DNA of 62,127 nucleotides from Panacagrimonas sp. Lineage in GTDB: Bacteria > Pseudomonadota > Gammaproteobacteria > Nevskiales > Nevskiaceae. The notes beneath the pieces were generated by a model that was not told the DNA's origin, did no database searches, and worked only from the letters and a program-made list of their open reading frames with translations. A program made the position numbers and the translations under genes. This document shows positions 8,941 to 18,561 of the stretch, piece after piece (position 1 is the first letter of the stretch; every line of letters starts with the position of its first letter). The stretch is from contig NZ_JAJFBP010000027.1 in NCBI RefSeq assembly GCF_020697055.1, positions 1 through 62,127 of the forward strand, read 5' to 3'.

Positions 8941-9576
8941 TCAGGGGTCGTCCCGCTCGCGCGCCGCGGGCAGGCTGAAGACCGGCAGGCTCAGGTCGAA
9001 CGCGATCGCCGCGAGACGCAGCACCGCGACGGTCGTCGCGCCGGCGACGTTGGCGATGTTCGCGGGCACGCCGAGCGCATCGAGCACCACCAGCAGTGCG
9101 CAGCCCAGGATCGAGGCGGTGGCGTAGATCTGGCCCTTGCGCAGGATCATCGGGATCTCGGCGCACAGCACGTCGCGCACCACGCCGCCGAAGGCGCCGG
9201 TGATCGTGCCCATCACCACCGCGATCAATCCGCCGGCGTCGAGCGCCATCGCGATGCGCGCGCCGACGATGCTGAACAGCGCCAGCCCCAGCGCGTCGGC
9301 GATCAGCAGGAATTTTTCCGGCGGGCGCGAGAAGCGCACATAGGGAATCGTCAGCAGCGCCGCGGCGAGCGTCACCACGAGGTACTCGGGGCGCGCGATC
9401 CAGAACACGGTGCGATCGAGCAGCAGGTCGCGCAGCGTCCCGCCACCCGTGGCGGTGACCATCGCGATGACGATCACGCCAAGCAGGTCGAGCGACTTGC
9501 GTCCCGCGGCCAGCGCACCGGCGACCGCGAACACCGCGACGCCGGCGAACTCGACGATCTGCAGGAACAGGCTCAT
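8941..9576 (-). CDS. TRIC-family glycine-rich membrane channel protein (UPF0126 type)
   Basis: A 211-residue inner-membrane protein with about seven helices arranged as two repeats. Each repeat carries a family hallmark: VTATGGGTLRDLLLDR in the first and TGAFGGVVRDVLCAEIP in the second. These match the TRIC/UPF0126 (YadS/YicG-like) group; members studied elsewhere act as trimeric cation channels, and their physiological role in bacteria is unclear. The ATG at 9576 overlaps the stop of the LysR gene by four bases (ATGA), so the two are cotranscribed and the regulator probably controls its partner. It converges with the beta-helix gene, only 25 bases apart. Confidence 0.85.
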   Translation of the reverse strand: MSLFLQIVEFAGVAVFAVAGALAAGRKSLDLLGVIVIAMVTATGGGTLRDLLLDRTVFWIARPEYLVVTLAAALLTIPYVRFSRPPEKFLLIADALGLALFSIVGARIAMALDAGGLIAVVMGTITGAFGGVVRDVLCAEIPMILRKGQIYATASILGCALLVVLDALGVPANIANVAGATTVAVLRLAAIAFDLSLPVFSLPAARERDDP

Positions 9577-10481
9577 GCGGCGGCCGGGACGTCCGACGCG
9601 CGCTGTCCGAGCAGGCGCGCCGATTCGGCGGCCAGTCGCGTGCCGAAGAACTGCAGGCACGCCCGCACGCGTGCGCTGCGCCGCAGGTCGGGATGCGTCA
9701 GCAGCCAGATCTGGACATCGGTTTCGAGCAGCGTCCCCGGCAGGCGCTCGAGGCGCGGATCGAGATCGCCGGCGAAGCAGGGCATCGAACCGCAGCCCAC
9801 GCCGTGCGCCACCGAGGTCACCACCGCGGCGATCGAATCGAAGCGCAGCTTCTGGCGCTCGGGCGGAATGTGCTGGTTGGTCCAGCGCGCCTGGCGGATG
9901 TGCGAGAGCTGGCCGTCGTAGCCGATCCAGTCGTACTCGATGACCGGACGTCCGCGGCCCTGCGCGTCGAGATAGGCCTTGGACGCGTACGCCGCGACGC
10001 CGACCTTGCCCACGCTGCGGCCGACCAGGTGATCGGGCGGGATCGCGGTCGCGCGGATCGCGACGTCGGCGTCGCGGCGCGTCAGATCGACCAGCTGATT
10101 GGTGGCTGAGACATCCAGGCTCACCTCCGGATACATCGCACGGAACTCGGCCAGGTGCGACGGCAGCAGGTACATCGCCAGCGCCTCGCTGGTGCTCACC
10201 CGCAGATGGCCTTGCAGGCGCACGTCGGTGCCCTTGACGTGACGCTCCACCGACAGGGCTTCGGTCTCCATCCGCGCCGCGGCCTCGGCCAGCGCCTCGC
10301 CCGACTCGGTCAGTCGATAGCCGCTGCGCAGGCGCTCGAACAGGCGCACCTCCAGTTCCTTTTCCAGCGCTTCGAGCCGTCGATAGACGCTGGACGGATT
10401 GACCCCGAGCTGGCGCGCCGCGGGACTGAGCCCCGCCGTGCGCGAGATCGCCAATACGTAGCGCAGGTCGTCCCAGTCCAT
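9573..10481 (-). CDS. LysR-family transcriptional regulator
   Basis: A 302-residue LysR-type regulator. The N-terminal winged helix is evident (MDWDDLRYVLAISRTAGLSPAARQLGVNPSSVYRRLEALEKELEVRLFERL) and is followed by a substrate-binding effector domain from about residue 90. The start at 10481 is chosen because MDWDDLRYVL is the usual family N-terminus; an upstream in-frame ATG adds 15 residues without helix character. It heads a two-gene unit with the TRIC protein and is divergent from the small gene at 10625, with 143 bases between the two starts. It belongs to a different subgroup from the BenM-like regulators at 31299 and 53196. The ligand is unknown. Confidence 0.88.
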   Translation of the reverse strand: MDWDDLRYVLAISRTAGLSPAARQLGVNPSSVYRRLEALEKELEVRLFERLRSGYRLTESGEALAEAAARMETEALSVERHVKGTDVRLQGHLRVSTSEALAMYLLPSHLAEFRAMYPEVSLDVSATNQLVDLTRRDADVAIRATAIPPDHLVGRSVGKVGVAAYASKAYLDAQGRGRPVIEYDWIGYDGQLSHIRQARWTNQHIPPERQKLRFDSIAAVVTSVAHGVGCGSMPCFAGDLDPRLERLPGTLLETDVQIWLLTHPDLRRSARVRACLQFFGTRLAAESARLLGQRASDVPAAA

Positions 10482-10624
10482 GGGCGCGCAGCCTGCGTGT
10501 TCATTTGCAAAAACGCAATGTCGCAATGCGAGTCAGGGGAATGTCGTTGCGAAGCGAGCAGGCGCAGCATCCACACCCATGAAGCCCGGGGATCGTCCCC
10601 GACGCGGTTGCAAAGGAGTCCGCC

Positions 10625-11071
10625 ATGTCCTTCTTCAACGAAATCTTTTCTTCTTCCAATCAGTCGGTTGGTTCGGTCAACGTCGATCTCGGCAGCAGCG
10701 TGCTGAGTGCCACCGGCCTGAGCCGGTCGGCCTTGGCCACGCTGTTCCGCCAGGACGGGCTGTTCGGTCACGAGTCCGACCTGTCGCCGGTCGAGCAGGC
10801 GATCGTGCAGAGCCGCCTGGGCCCGATCTCGGGCCTGCGCACCCGCGCGGTGCTGGCACCGACCGATGCCCGGCTGATCGCCCTCGAGTCCTTCACCGAC
10901 TCGCTGGTCCGCGCCGGTGGCCGGGCCGATGCCGCCGACGAGGCGCAGCTGGTCAAGGCCGGTTACTCGGAAGCGGCGGTCAGCGAGGTGGTGCGGGTGG
11001 TGCAGCTGGCGCGTGACGTGTTCGGGCTGACACCGGCGCGCAACGAGGCGGCGTATCGCCGTACCGCGTAG
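10625..11071 (+). CDS. Small protein resembling an AhpD/carboxymuconolactone decarboxylase core
   Basis: A 148-residue protein of unknown function, preceded by AAGGAG. Residues about 80-135 (ALESFTDSLVRAGGRADAADEAQLVKAGYSEAAVSEVVRVVQLARDVFG) resemble the helical core of the carboxymuconolactone-decarboxylase/AhpD family, where GR-x-DAD..L..AGYS is typical. No CxxC is present, in fact no cysteine at all, so it cannot be a peroxidase of the AhpD type. The N-terminal 60 residues are serine-rich and unrecognised. It is divergent from the LysR regulator and so could be its target. The family link is by eye and should be held loosely. Confidence 0.55.
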   Translation: MSFFNEIFSSSNQSVGSVNVDLGSSVLSATGLSRSALATLFRQDGLFGHESDLSPVEQAIVQSRLGPISGLRTRAVLAPTDARLIALESFTDSLVRAGGRADAADEAQLVKAGYSEAAVSEVVRVVQLARDVFGLTPARNEAAYRRTA

Positions 11072-11084
11072 CGGTTCGTGATTC

Positions 11085-11145
11085 GTAGCCCGGACGACGT
11101 CCGGGGAAATCCAAAGTGGACGGCCCCGGGCTTCGCCCGGGCTAC
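11085..11145. repeat. REP palindrome pair (GTAGCCCGG type)
   Basis: Two head-to-head copies of the window's main REP element: GTAGCCCGGACGACGTCCGG on the left and CCCCGGGCTTCGCCCGGGCT on the right, ending GGCTAC. Each half can fold into its own hairpin. It fills the gap between convergent genes ending at 11071 and 11171 and may insulate them. Confidence 0.8.
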
Positions 11146-11170
11146 GGAAGCGACCCGACTACCGCGCCGA

Positions 11171-12823
11171 TCACGCCGTTCGGATCGACGCCGCCTTTTC
11201 CAGTCCCAGTTTCCTGACCGCCTGCTCGCGCATCTCGACCTTGCGCACCTTGCCGGTGACCGTCATCGGATACGACTCGACGACCTCGAGATAGCGCGGG
11301 ATCTTGTAGTGCGCGAGCTTGTCCTTGCAGAAGGCTTTCATCGCGTCATAGGTCAGCGGCGGACGGCCGTCCTTCATGATCACGCAGGCCATCACTTCCT
11401 CGCCGAACTTCTCGTCCGGCACGCCGATCACCTGCACGTCGCGCACGTCCGGGTGCGTGTAGAGGAAGCCCTCGATCTCCACCGGGTACACGTTCTCGCC
11501 GCCGCGGATGATCATGTCCTTGATGCGACCGACGATGTTGGCGTAACCCTGCTCGTCCATCGTCGCCAGATCGCCCGTGCGCATCCAGCCTTCCGGTGTG
11601 ATTGCATCCCGGGTCTTCTTCTCGTCGTTCCAGTAGCCGAGCATCACCGAATAGCCGCGCGTCTGGAATTCGCCGGTCTCGCCGTAGTCGCAGGTCTGGC
11701 CGTTGTCCGGATTGGCGATGCGCACCTCGACGTGCGGATGGGCGCGACCCACGCTGCCGACGCGTTTTTCGAGCGGATCGTCGGCGCTGGTCTGCATCGA
11801 GATCGGCGAGGTCTCGGTCATGCCGTAGATGATCTGCACCTCGGGCATGTGGAAATCCGTGACCAGGCGATTCATCACCTCGACCGGGCACGGTGAGCCG
11901 CCGATGGTGCCGGTGCGCAGGCTCGACTTGTCGGTCTTGTCGAAGTCCGGATGCGACATCATCGCGATGAACATCGTCGGCACGCACATCGCGGCGGTGC
12001 AGCGTTCCTGCTCGATCGCCTTCAGCGTCTCGCCCGGATCGAACGCGGGAGCGGGCACGACGATCGCGGCGCCGTAGACGGTGGCGAGCAGATTGCCGCA
12101 GACCATGCCGGCGCAGTGGTAGAACGGCACCGGCACGCAGAAGCGATCGTGCTCCGTCAGCTTCAGGCACAGGCCGTCGAAGTACGCGTTGTTGATGATG
12201 TTGCGATGGGACAGCGTCGCGCCCTTCGGGGAACCCGTGGTGCCGGAGGTGTACTGGATGTTGATGGCGTCGGTGGGCGACAGCGTCTTCATCCGCGCCG
12301 CGACCTCGGACTGCGGTACGCGTTCGCCGTCGGCCAGCAACCGGGCCCAGTCGCCGGGCTTGCCCGGATCGTCGATGAAGATGATCTCCTTGAGATCCGG
12401 GCAATCGCCGCGCACCTCTTCGAGCATCTTCACGTAGTTGCTGGTCTTGAACTGGCGCGCCGCGATCAGGCCGCGACAGCCGACCTTCTGCAGCGCATAG
12501 GCCAGCTCGCTGGTGCGATACGCCGGATTGATGTTCACCTGGATCACGCCGAGCTTGGCGGTGGCGAACTGCGCGAGCACCCATTCGACGAGGTTGGGCG
12601 CCCACACGCCCAGGCGATCGCCCTTGGCGTAACCGCGCGACAGCAGGCCGCGGGCGACCCGATCGACCTCGGTGTTGAGCTGACGATAGGTCCAGCGGAT
12701 GCCCTGGTGCGGCATGACCAGCGCTTCACGATCCGGGAATTTCGCCACGGTGGCTTCGAAGTTGTCGCCGACGGTCTGTTCGAGCAACGGAACGTCGGTA
12801 CGGCCTGTCCGGTGTGCGCGCAT
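11171..12823 (-). CDS. Acyl-CoA synthetase (AMP-forming, FadD-like)
   Basis: A 550-residue ANL-superfamily ligase that activates a carboxylic acid to its CoA thioester through an acyl-adenylate. The P-loop-like motif is YTSGTTGSPKG; the AMP-contacting segments are YGMTETSP and GWMRTGDLATMDEQGY; the hinge and C-terminal lid show GRIKDMIIRGGENVYPVEIE and the catalytic lysine region PMTVTGKVRKVEM. Length and motif spacing fit medium/long-chain fatty acid ligases of the type often annotated AMP-binding protein. The ATG at 12823 has GAGGAG upstream. It stands alone on the minus strand between the iron transporter and a REP. The substrate cannot be deduced. Confidence 0.88.
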   Translation of the reverse strand: MRAHRTGRTDVPLLEQTVGDNFEATVAKFPDREALVMPHQGIRWTYRQLNTEVDRVARGLLSRGYAKGDRLGVWAPNLVEWVLAQFATAKLGVIQVNINPAYRTSELAYALQKVGCRGLIAARQFKTSNYVKMLEEVRGDCPDLKEIIFIDDPGKPGDWARLLADGERVPQSEVAARMKTLSPTDAINIQYTSGTTGSPKGATLSHRNIINNAYFDGLCLKLTEHDRFCVPVPFYHCAGMVCGNLLATVYGAAIVVPAPAFDPGETLKAIEQERCTAAMCVPTMFIAMMSHPDFDKTDKSSLRTGTIGGSPCPVEVMNRLVTDFHMPEVQIIYGMTETSPISMQTSADDPLEKRVGSVGRAHPHVEVRIANPDNGQTCDYGETGEFQTRGYSVMLGYWNDEKKTRDAITPEGWMRTGDLATMDEQGYANIVGRIKDMIIRGGENVYPVEIEGFLYTHPDVRDVQVIGVPDEKFGEEVMACVIMKDGRPPLTYDAMKAFCKDKLAHYKIPRYLEVVESYPMTVTGKVRKVEMREQAVRKLGLEKAASIRTA

Positions 12824-12946
12824 CGGATATCTCCTCTCTGATTCTTCGTCTTCGCGATCTGGATGAAGCGCTGTCGCCGGGTGATTGTGCCCGAGGCCCC
12901 GTATCGCGCGTCCTCCCCAAAGGAGGGAGTCCGCCGTCGAATGTGA

Positions 12947-13973
<1,027 letters not shown>

Positions 13974-13990
<17 letters not shown>

Positions 13991-15572
13991 GCTCGCGGCT
14001 CCCCGAATCCAGATGGCGCACCAGCCACACCACCGGCACCAGGCCGACGATCACGATCGCCAGCGCCGGCAGGCCGGCACGCTGCCATTGTCCTTCGCTG
14101 GTCAGTTCGAAGATGCGCACGGCCAGCGTGTCCCAGCCGAACGGGCGCGTCATCAGCGTGATCGGCATCTCCTTCATGACGTCGACGAACACCAGCGCGG
14201 CGGCGGCGGCCAGGCCCGGTCGCAGCAACGGCAGATGCACGCGCGCGAGCTGCCCGAGGCCGGTGTGGCCGGCCAGGCGCGCGGCCTCGTCCAGGCTCGG
14301 ACGGATGCGCGAGAGCCCCGCGATCACCGGTGCGTGGGCCACCGCGGTGAATCGCACGGCGTAGGCCAGCAGCATCAGCGCCAGTCCGCCCTGCAACATC
14401 AGGCCCCAGCCGAGCCACTGGTTGATGTGGGCGATCAGCGCCGCGAGCGGCACGTAGAGCCCGACCGCGAGCAGCGCGCCAGGCAGCGCATAGCCCAGCG
14501 TGGCGGTGCGCGTGGCGGCGGTCACCACGCGGCCGGGAGCGCGTCGCGACGCGTAGCCCAGCAGCAGTGCGATGCCCACGATCGAGGCGGCAGCGATCGA
14601 TCCGAGCAGCAGCGAATTCAGGCCGGCCGCGAGCACGCGTGCATCGAGATCACGAAGGTTGCGCGCCGACCAGATGCCGAGCTGGATCAGGGGCGCGATG
14701 AACGCGAGCGCCACCACCAGCGAACAGGTCGCGCAAGCCAGTCCGGCGCCGATCGCGCCGAGCGGACGGCGTTGCGCGGGCGGGCCTGCGCTAGTCGCGA
14801 CCCGTCGCGCGCGCTGCACGCGCGATTGCAGCACCAGCAGCACCAGCACCAGTGCCAGCAGCACGCCGGCCAGCTGCAGCGCGGCATCGATCGAGAACAG
14901 CGCGAACCAGGCCTTGTAGATGGCGCTGGCCAGCGTGTCGACGTTGAACGCGGACACGGCGCCGAAATCGGCGAGCGTCTCCATTGCCGCCAGCAGCGTG
15001 CCGCCGAAGATCGCGGGCGCCGACAGCGGCAGCGCCACGCGCAGCACCGCCTGCGCCGGCGACAGGCCGAGGCTGCGCGCCGCCTCGAGCACGCGCGCGC
15101 CCTGTCCCGCGAGGCTGCTGCGCACCACCAGATAGACGTAGGGATACAGCGCGGCGATCAGCACGAGGCTCACGCCGGCCAGATTGCGCAGATCCGGCAG
15201 CAGCAGGCCGGTGTGCTCGCGCAGGAACGTGGCGACGCTGCCCGAGTAGTCGAGCGTGCCGACGAACACCGTGGCCAGCACGTACGCAGGCACCGCCATC
15301 GGCAGCAGAAGCGCCCACGAGAACACGCGCCGACCGGGGAACTCGAACAGCGCGACGAGCACGGCCAGCGCGGTGCCGAGGATGCTCACGCCTGCGCTGA
15401 CGATGATCAGCAGCAGAACGGTGGTCGGCAGCACGTGCGGCAGCACGTATTCCGACAGGTGCGACCAGAGGTCGGCGTCGAGACGCGTGAACGAACTCAG
15501 CGCCGCGACCAGCGGCACCAGGGTCGGGAGCGCGAGTGCGACCGCGATCAACGGCCAGCGCGTCAGCGCCAC
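13974..15572 (-). CDS. fbpB: ABC transporter permease, Fe3+ type (FbpB-like, fused double permease)
   Basis: A 532-residue inner-membrane permease with about twelve helices. It is a tandem duplication of the six-helix importer fold, as in FbpB/SfuB. Each half has the EAA-type loop that docks the ATPase: EAARSLGLSPAQAVLRVALPLSAPAI in the first half and DEAARLAGHTGLGQLARVHLPLLRP in the second. Its start overlaps the end of the binding-protein gene by ten bases and its end overlaps the ATPase gene, indicating tight coupling of all three. It forms the channel for ferric iron entry into the cytoplasm. Confidence 0.87.
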
Positions 15573-16570
15573 CCGACGCGGTCCATCAGCCGGACCGCGT
15601 CCGCCTGGCGCTTGCCGGCCTCGGCGAGGTTGATCCCGTCCTGCTTGAAAGGACCCCAGGCAGCGGTGATCGGATCGAGCTTCACCTCGGGGCTGACCGG
15701 GAATTCGAGGTCGAGGTTGGCGAACAGGTGCTGGGCTTCACTCGAGCTGAGCCATTCCAGGAACTTCACCGCCGCGTCGCGATTCTTCGTGTGCGTGGTG
15801 ATGCCGGCACCGGAGACGTTGACGTGCACGCCGCCGAGGTGGTTCTTCGCGCCGGCCTGGTTGGGCCAGAACAGCTTGACCGGCAGATCCGGTTTCTGGC
15901 GCAGCATGCGGCCGTAGTAGTAGGTGTTGACCAGCCCTACGTCGCAGCGCCCGGCCGCGATCGCTTCGATCACCTCGTTGTCCGAGGCGAACGGCGCTGC
16001 CGCGAAATTGCCCACCCAGCCGCGCACGATCTGCTCGGTGCGATCGGCGCCGAGTTCGGCCAGCATCATCCCGACCAGCGACTGGTTGTAGACCTTCTTG
16101 GACGTGCGCATGCACACGCGCTTGTTCCAGGCCGGCGTCGAAAGCGCCTCGTAGGTCGACAGCTCCGCGGGTTTCACGCGGGCCGAGGAATAGACGATCG
16201 TGCGGGCGCGGATCGACAGGCCGAACCAGCGGTTGTCCGGGTCGCGCAGGTGGGCCGGAATGTTGGCCTTCAGCGTCGCCGAGTCCACCGGTTGCAGCAC
16301 GCCCAGTCGCGCGGCCTGCCACAGGTTGCCGGCATCCACGGTGATCAGCAGGTCCGCCGGGGTCGACGCGCCTTCGGCCTGCAGTCGCTGCAGCAGCGGC
16401 CCTTCCTTGTCGGTGATGAAGCGGATCGGGGTGCCGGTCTCGCGGGTGTAGCGATCGAAGACCGGCTTGATCAGGTCCTCGATGCGAGAGGTGTAGACCG
16501 TCAGCTCGGTCGCCGCCGGCGCGGCGGCCGGGGACAGCGCGAGGAGCAGGACGCAGAGGATCCGGCGCAT
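15563..16570 (-). CDS. fbpA: Periplasmic ferric-iron binding protein (FbpA/FutA-like)
   Basis: A 335-residue exported binding protein. The signal peptide is MRRILCVLLLALSPAAAPAA, followed by the mature start TELTVYTSRIEDLIKP, typical of class-II ferric binding proteins. The double tyrosine near the C-terminal lobe (VNTYYYGRML) corresponds to the Tyr pair that coordinates iron in FbpA/FutA. ATG at 16570 is preferred because it starts the signal peptide directly; an in-frame TTG at 16585 would add five residues. Neither has a clear ribosome binding site. It leads the operon with permease and ATPase, and the candidate Fur box at 16590-16608 sits just upstream, consistent with iron-repressed expression. 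Confidence 0.87.
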   Translation of the reverse strand: MRRILCVLLLALSPAAAPAATELTVYTSRIEDLIKPVFDRYTRETGTPIRFITDKEGPLLQRLQAEGASTPADLLITVDAGNLWQAARLGVLQPVDSATLKANIPAHLRDPDNRWFGLSIRARTIVYSSARVKPAELSTYEALSTPAWNKRVCMRTSKKVYNQSLVGMMLAELGADRTEQIVRGWVGNFAAAPFASDNEVIEAIAAGRCDVGLVNTYYYGRMLRQKPDLPVKLFWPNQAGAKNHLGGVHVNVSGAGITTHTKNRDAAVKFLEWLSSSEAQHLFANLDLEFPVSPEVKLDPITAAWGPFKQDGINLAEAGKRQADAVRLMDRVGWR

Positions 16571-16589
16571 AGGAAGGGAGGCCAAGCTA

Positions 16590-16608
16590 AATAAGAATGG
16601 TTCGCAAG
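16590..16608. promoter_or_regulatory. Candidate Fur box for the fbpABC operon
   Basis: AATAAGAATGGTTCGCAAG resembles the Fur operator form AATGAGAATNATTCNCATT (roughly three to four mismatches). It lies 20 bases upstream of the ATG of the iron binding protein gene on the opposite strand, where repression by Fur would be expected, and on the other side faces rpmB. Assignment is by eye. Confidence 0.5.
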
Positions 16609-16750
16609 TATAGCGATGCGGAGCCGCGGGTCACGCGACGCCCGCGCACGTCGAGACGACCTCGTATTGATCGGGGGGAACGTCGCTGGTACATTTCGCG
16701 CCCTTTTTGCGCCCGGCGGCCTCGGGTGCACCCCCCCAAGAGAGCGCGTC

Positions 16751-16987
16751 ATGTCCAAAGTCTGCCAAGTCACCGGCAAGAAGCCCCTGGTGGGCAACAC
16801 GGTGTCGCACGCCAACAACAAGCGTCGTCGCCGTTTCGAGCCGAACCTGCACACCCATCGTTTCTGGGTCGAGGCGGAGAAGAAGTTCATCAAGCTGCGC
16901 GTGTCGCACCACGGCCTGCGCATCATCGACAAGAAGGGCGTCGAGGCGGTTCTCGCCGAGATCCGTGCCCGCGGCGTGAAGGTCTGA
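16751..16987 (+). CDS. rpmB: 50S ribosomal protein L28
   Basis: A 78-residue protein with the classic bacterial L28 sequence: [21 protein letters not shown], then [20 protein letters not shown] and [21 protein letters not shown]. It sits on the large ribosomal subunit near the E site. The ATG at 16751 gives the universal N-terminus. It is followed ten bases later by rpmG, the order found in most Proteobacteria. Upstream lies a gap shared with the divergent iron operon. Confidence 0.98.
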   Translation: MSKVCQVTGKKPLVGNTVSHANNKRRRRFEPNLHTHRFWVEAEKKFIKLRVSHHGLRIIDKKGVEAVLAEIRARGVKV

Positions 16988-16997
16988 GTAGCTAGCC

Positions 16998-17171
16998 ATG
17001 GCCAAGAGCAAGAAGGACCGCGAGAAGATCAAGCTGGTGTCGACCGCCGACACCGGCTTCTACTACACGACCACCAAGAACAAGAAGAACACGCCGGACA
17101 AGTTCGAGTTCAAGAAGTACGACCCGGTCGTGCGCAAGCACGTGGTGTTCAAGGAAGCCAAGATCAAGTAG
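16998..17171 (+). CDS. rpmG: 50S ribosomal protein L33 (zinc-free form)
   Basis: A 57-residue protein, [20 protein letters not shown], then [37 protein letters not shown]. This is L33; it lacks the CxxC pairs of the zinc-binding form, so it is the C-minus type usual in Proteobacteria. It begins ten bases after rpmB and is cotranscribed with it. The gene ends at TAG 17169-17171. Confidence 0.97.
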   Translation: MAKSKKDREKIKLVSTADTGFYYTTTKNKKNTPDKFEFKKYDPVVRKHVVFKEAKIK

Positions 17172-17439
17172 CGGTCCCGAGCGTCCCGCCGCGTAGCAGC
17201 GGGCAACCAGAGGTCGTGAGTTGGATGGGTTGCGCGGCGCCGGCCCCTTCTATCGCACCGCACAATCGAAATCGGTTTGCGGAGCGGATCGAAACGGGTA
17301 GTCTTGCCGTCCCGCGACCCAAAGCGGACCGAACGAGATGTCATGAGGCTGCCGCAATCAGACGGCATCCTGACCGAGTGAGAACAACGAGCACCGGAGC
17401 CGAACGAGGCCACCGGGGCCGAGCTGGAGAAGCAAATCC

Positions 17440-17468
17440 AACGCCCGCGCAAGCGGGCGTTCTTGTTT
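17440..17468 (+). terminator. Rho-independent terminator downstream of rpmB-rpmG
   Basis: A perfect nine-pair stem, AACGCCCGC and GCGGGCGTT, encloses a GCAA tetraloop (17440-17461) and is followed by CTTGTTT. It ends a transcript that must run 268 bases past rpmG. The stretch 17172-17439 has no convincing reading frame and may be a long 3' untranslated region or hold its own small RNA. Confidence 0.85.
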
Positions 17469-17519
17469 CTGCAGGTTTTTTCCTTGAAGTCTCGATGGCC
17501 CGGAGCAATCAGGTCGATG

Positions 17520-17835
17520 ACCTCCGCTACCGCGCACCCACGAACTGATCGAGGTGGATCGCGGCAATCGCCTGCGCGGCGTCCAGCCGCTATCGCGCCT
17601 CTGGCCACCTTGTTGATCTACGGCGACGTGCACCTGTTCCTGGAGATCGTCACGGCGCTGCTGCTCAGGCTGCGGGTCGCGGCGCTGGTCGGCGTCTGCG
17701 CTCCGGTCGCACTGCAGCGCTTCGGACGCGACCCCGGTGATCAGCTCGAGCCTCGTGCTCACCGCCCGCACCGACAGCATGGGATTGCCGATTTTCCTTG
17801 GGCTCGCCGAGGTGTTTCTGGCCTGGCAAAGGCGG
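17520..17835 (+). pseudogene. Decayed remnant of a magnesium transporter gene (mgtE family)
   Basis: Pieces of an MgtE-like protein are readable in shifting frames. A CBS-like fragment THELIEVDRGNRLRGVQPLS (from about 17540) is followed by a stop. Then a membrane segment ends in VAALVGVCAPVALQRFGRDP, matching the penultimate helix region of MgtE. After a frame change near 17730 comes VISSSLVLTARTDSMGLPIFLGLAEVFL, matching the last helix, where functional proteins have a T-D-x-x-G signature. Most of the N-terminal domain and several helices are missing. I read it as a gene reduced by deletion and frameshift; recognition is by eye. Confidence 0.6.
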
Positions 17836-17899
17836 CCTGAAGACAGACCGATCGTTTCGTTGCGGCACCCCCCTCCATGGCGTAAGGTGCGCCCCCTTC

Positions 17900-18514
17900 A
17901 TGACCCCCCAGGCCTCCATCCACGACGCACGCGTCGCCGAATTGATCGGTGCCGGCGCGCTGTTCCATCAGCGCGGCTGGGTTCCGGCGACCGGCGGAAA
18001 TTTCTCCGCGCGCCTCGGCGCCGACCGGATGCTGATCACCGCTTCGGGCTGGCACAAAGGCGAACTCACGCCCGAGGCTTTTCTCGTCGCCGGCATGGAC
18101 GGCCGCCCGGACGATGCGAGTCGCAAGGCCTCGTACGAGACCTTGCTGCATTGCCAGGTCTACCGGTTCGATGCGCGCGTGGGCGCGGTGCTGCACACGC
18201 ACTCGATCGCGAACACGGTGCTGTCGCGACGTCGTGAGAGCATCCGTTTGTCGGGTTACGAACTGTTGAAACTGTTGCCGGGGATACAAACTCACGACGT
18301 GACGGTCGAAGTCCCGGTCTTCGAGAACGATCAGGATATTCCCCGTCTCGCGGCCAAGGTGGACGATGCGATGAAGCGTCGTCCCGGCGGCATCCCGGCC
18401 TATCTGATCGCGGGCCATGGGTTGTACGCCTGGGGCGAAACGGTTGCGCAGGCGCGGCACCGGGTGGAGGCGCTGGAATTCATGTTCGAGTGCGAGCTGC
18501 ATTCGGCCATCTGA
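17900..18514 (+). CDS. mtnB: Methylthioribulose-1-phosphate dehydratase
   Basis: A 204-residue class-II aldolase-fold enzyme that dehydrates 5-methylthioribulose 1-phosphate in methionine salvage. Characteristic segments are ATGGNFSARLG, ITASGWHKGELTPE, the zinc-binding VGAVLHTHSIANTVLSR and the C-terminal IAGHGLYAWGETVAQARHRVEALEF. The start at 17900 (MTPQASIHDAR) matches the usual length; upstream in-frame sequence runs into the mgtE remnant. It is first in a co-oriented set with mtnD (47 bases later) and mtnC, which supply the next steps. Confidence 0.94.
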   Translation: MTPQASIHDARVAELIGAGALFHQRGWVPATGGNFSARLGADRMLITASGWHKGELTPEAFLVAGMDGRPDDASRKASYETLLHCQVYRFDARVGAVLHTHSIANTVLSRRRESIRLSGYELLKLLPGIQTHDVTVEVPVFENDQDIPRLAAKVDDAMKRRPGGIPAYLIAGHGLYAWGETVAQARHRVEALEFMFECELHSAI

Positions 18515-18561
18515 ACGACGGCACGGACTAAAAGAAAAGAGATGGAAGAAAGGAGGAAGGC

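Noticed and set aside
11085..11145. Intrinsic terminators at each GTAGCCCGGG palindrome
   Set aside because: Most copies lack a T tract and occur as head-to-head pairs, which fits REP elements. Only the related hairpin at 61899 has a proper T run.
14013..15917. 634-codon frame opposite the iron permease
   Set aside because: Gln/Arg-rich antisense shadow of a gene with clear membrane helices and EAA loops.
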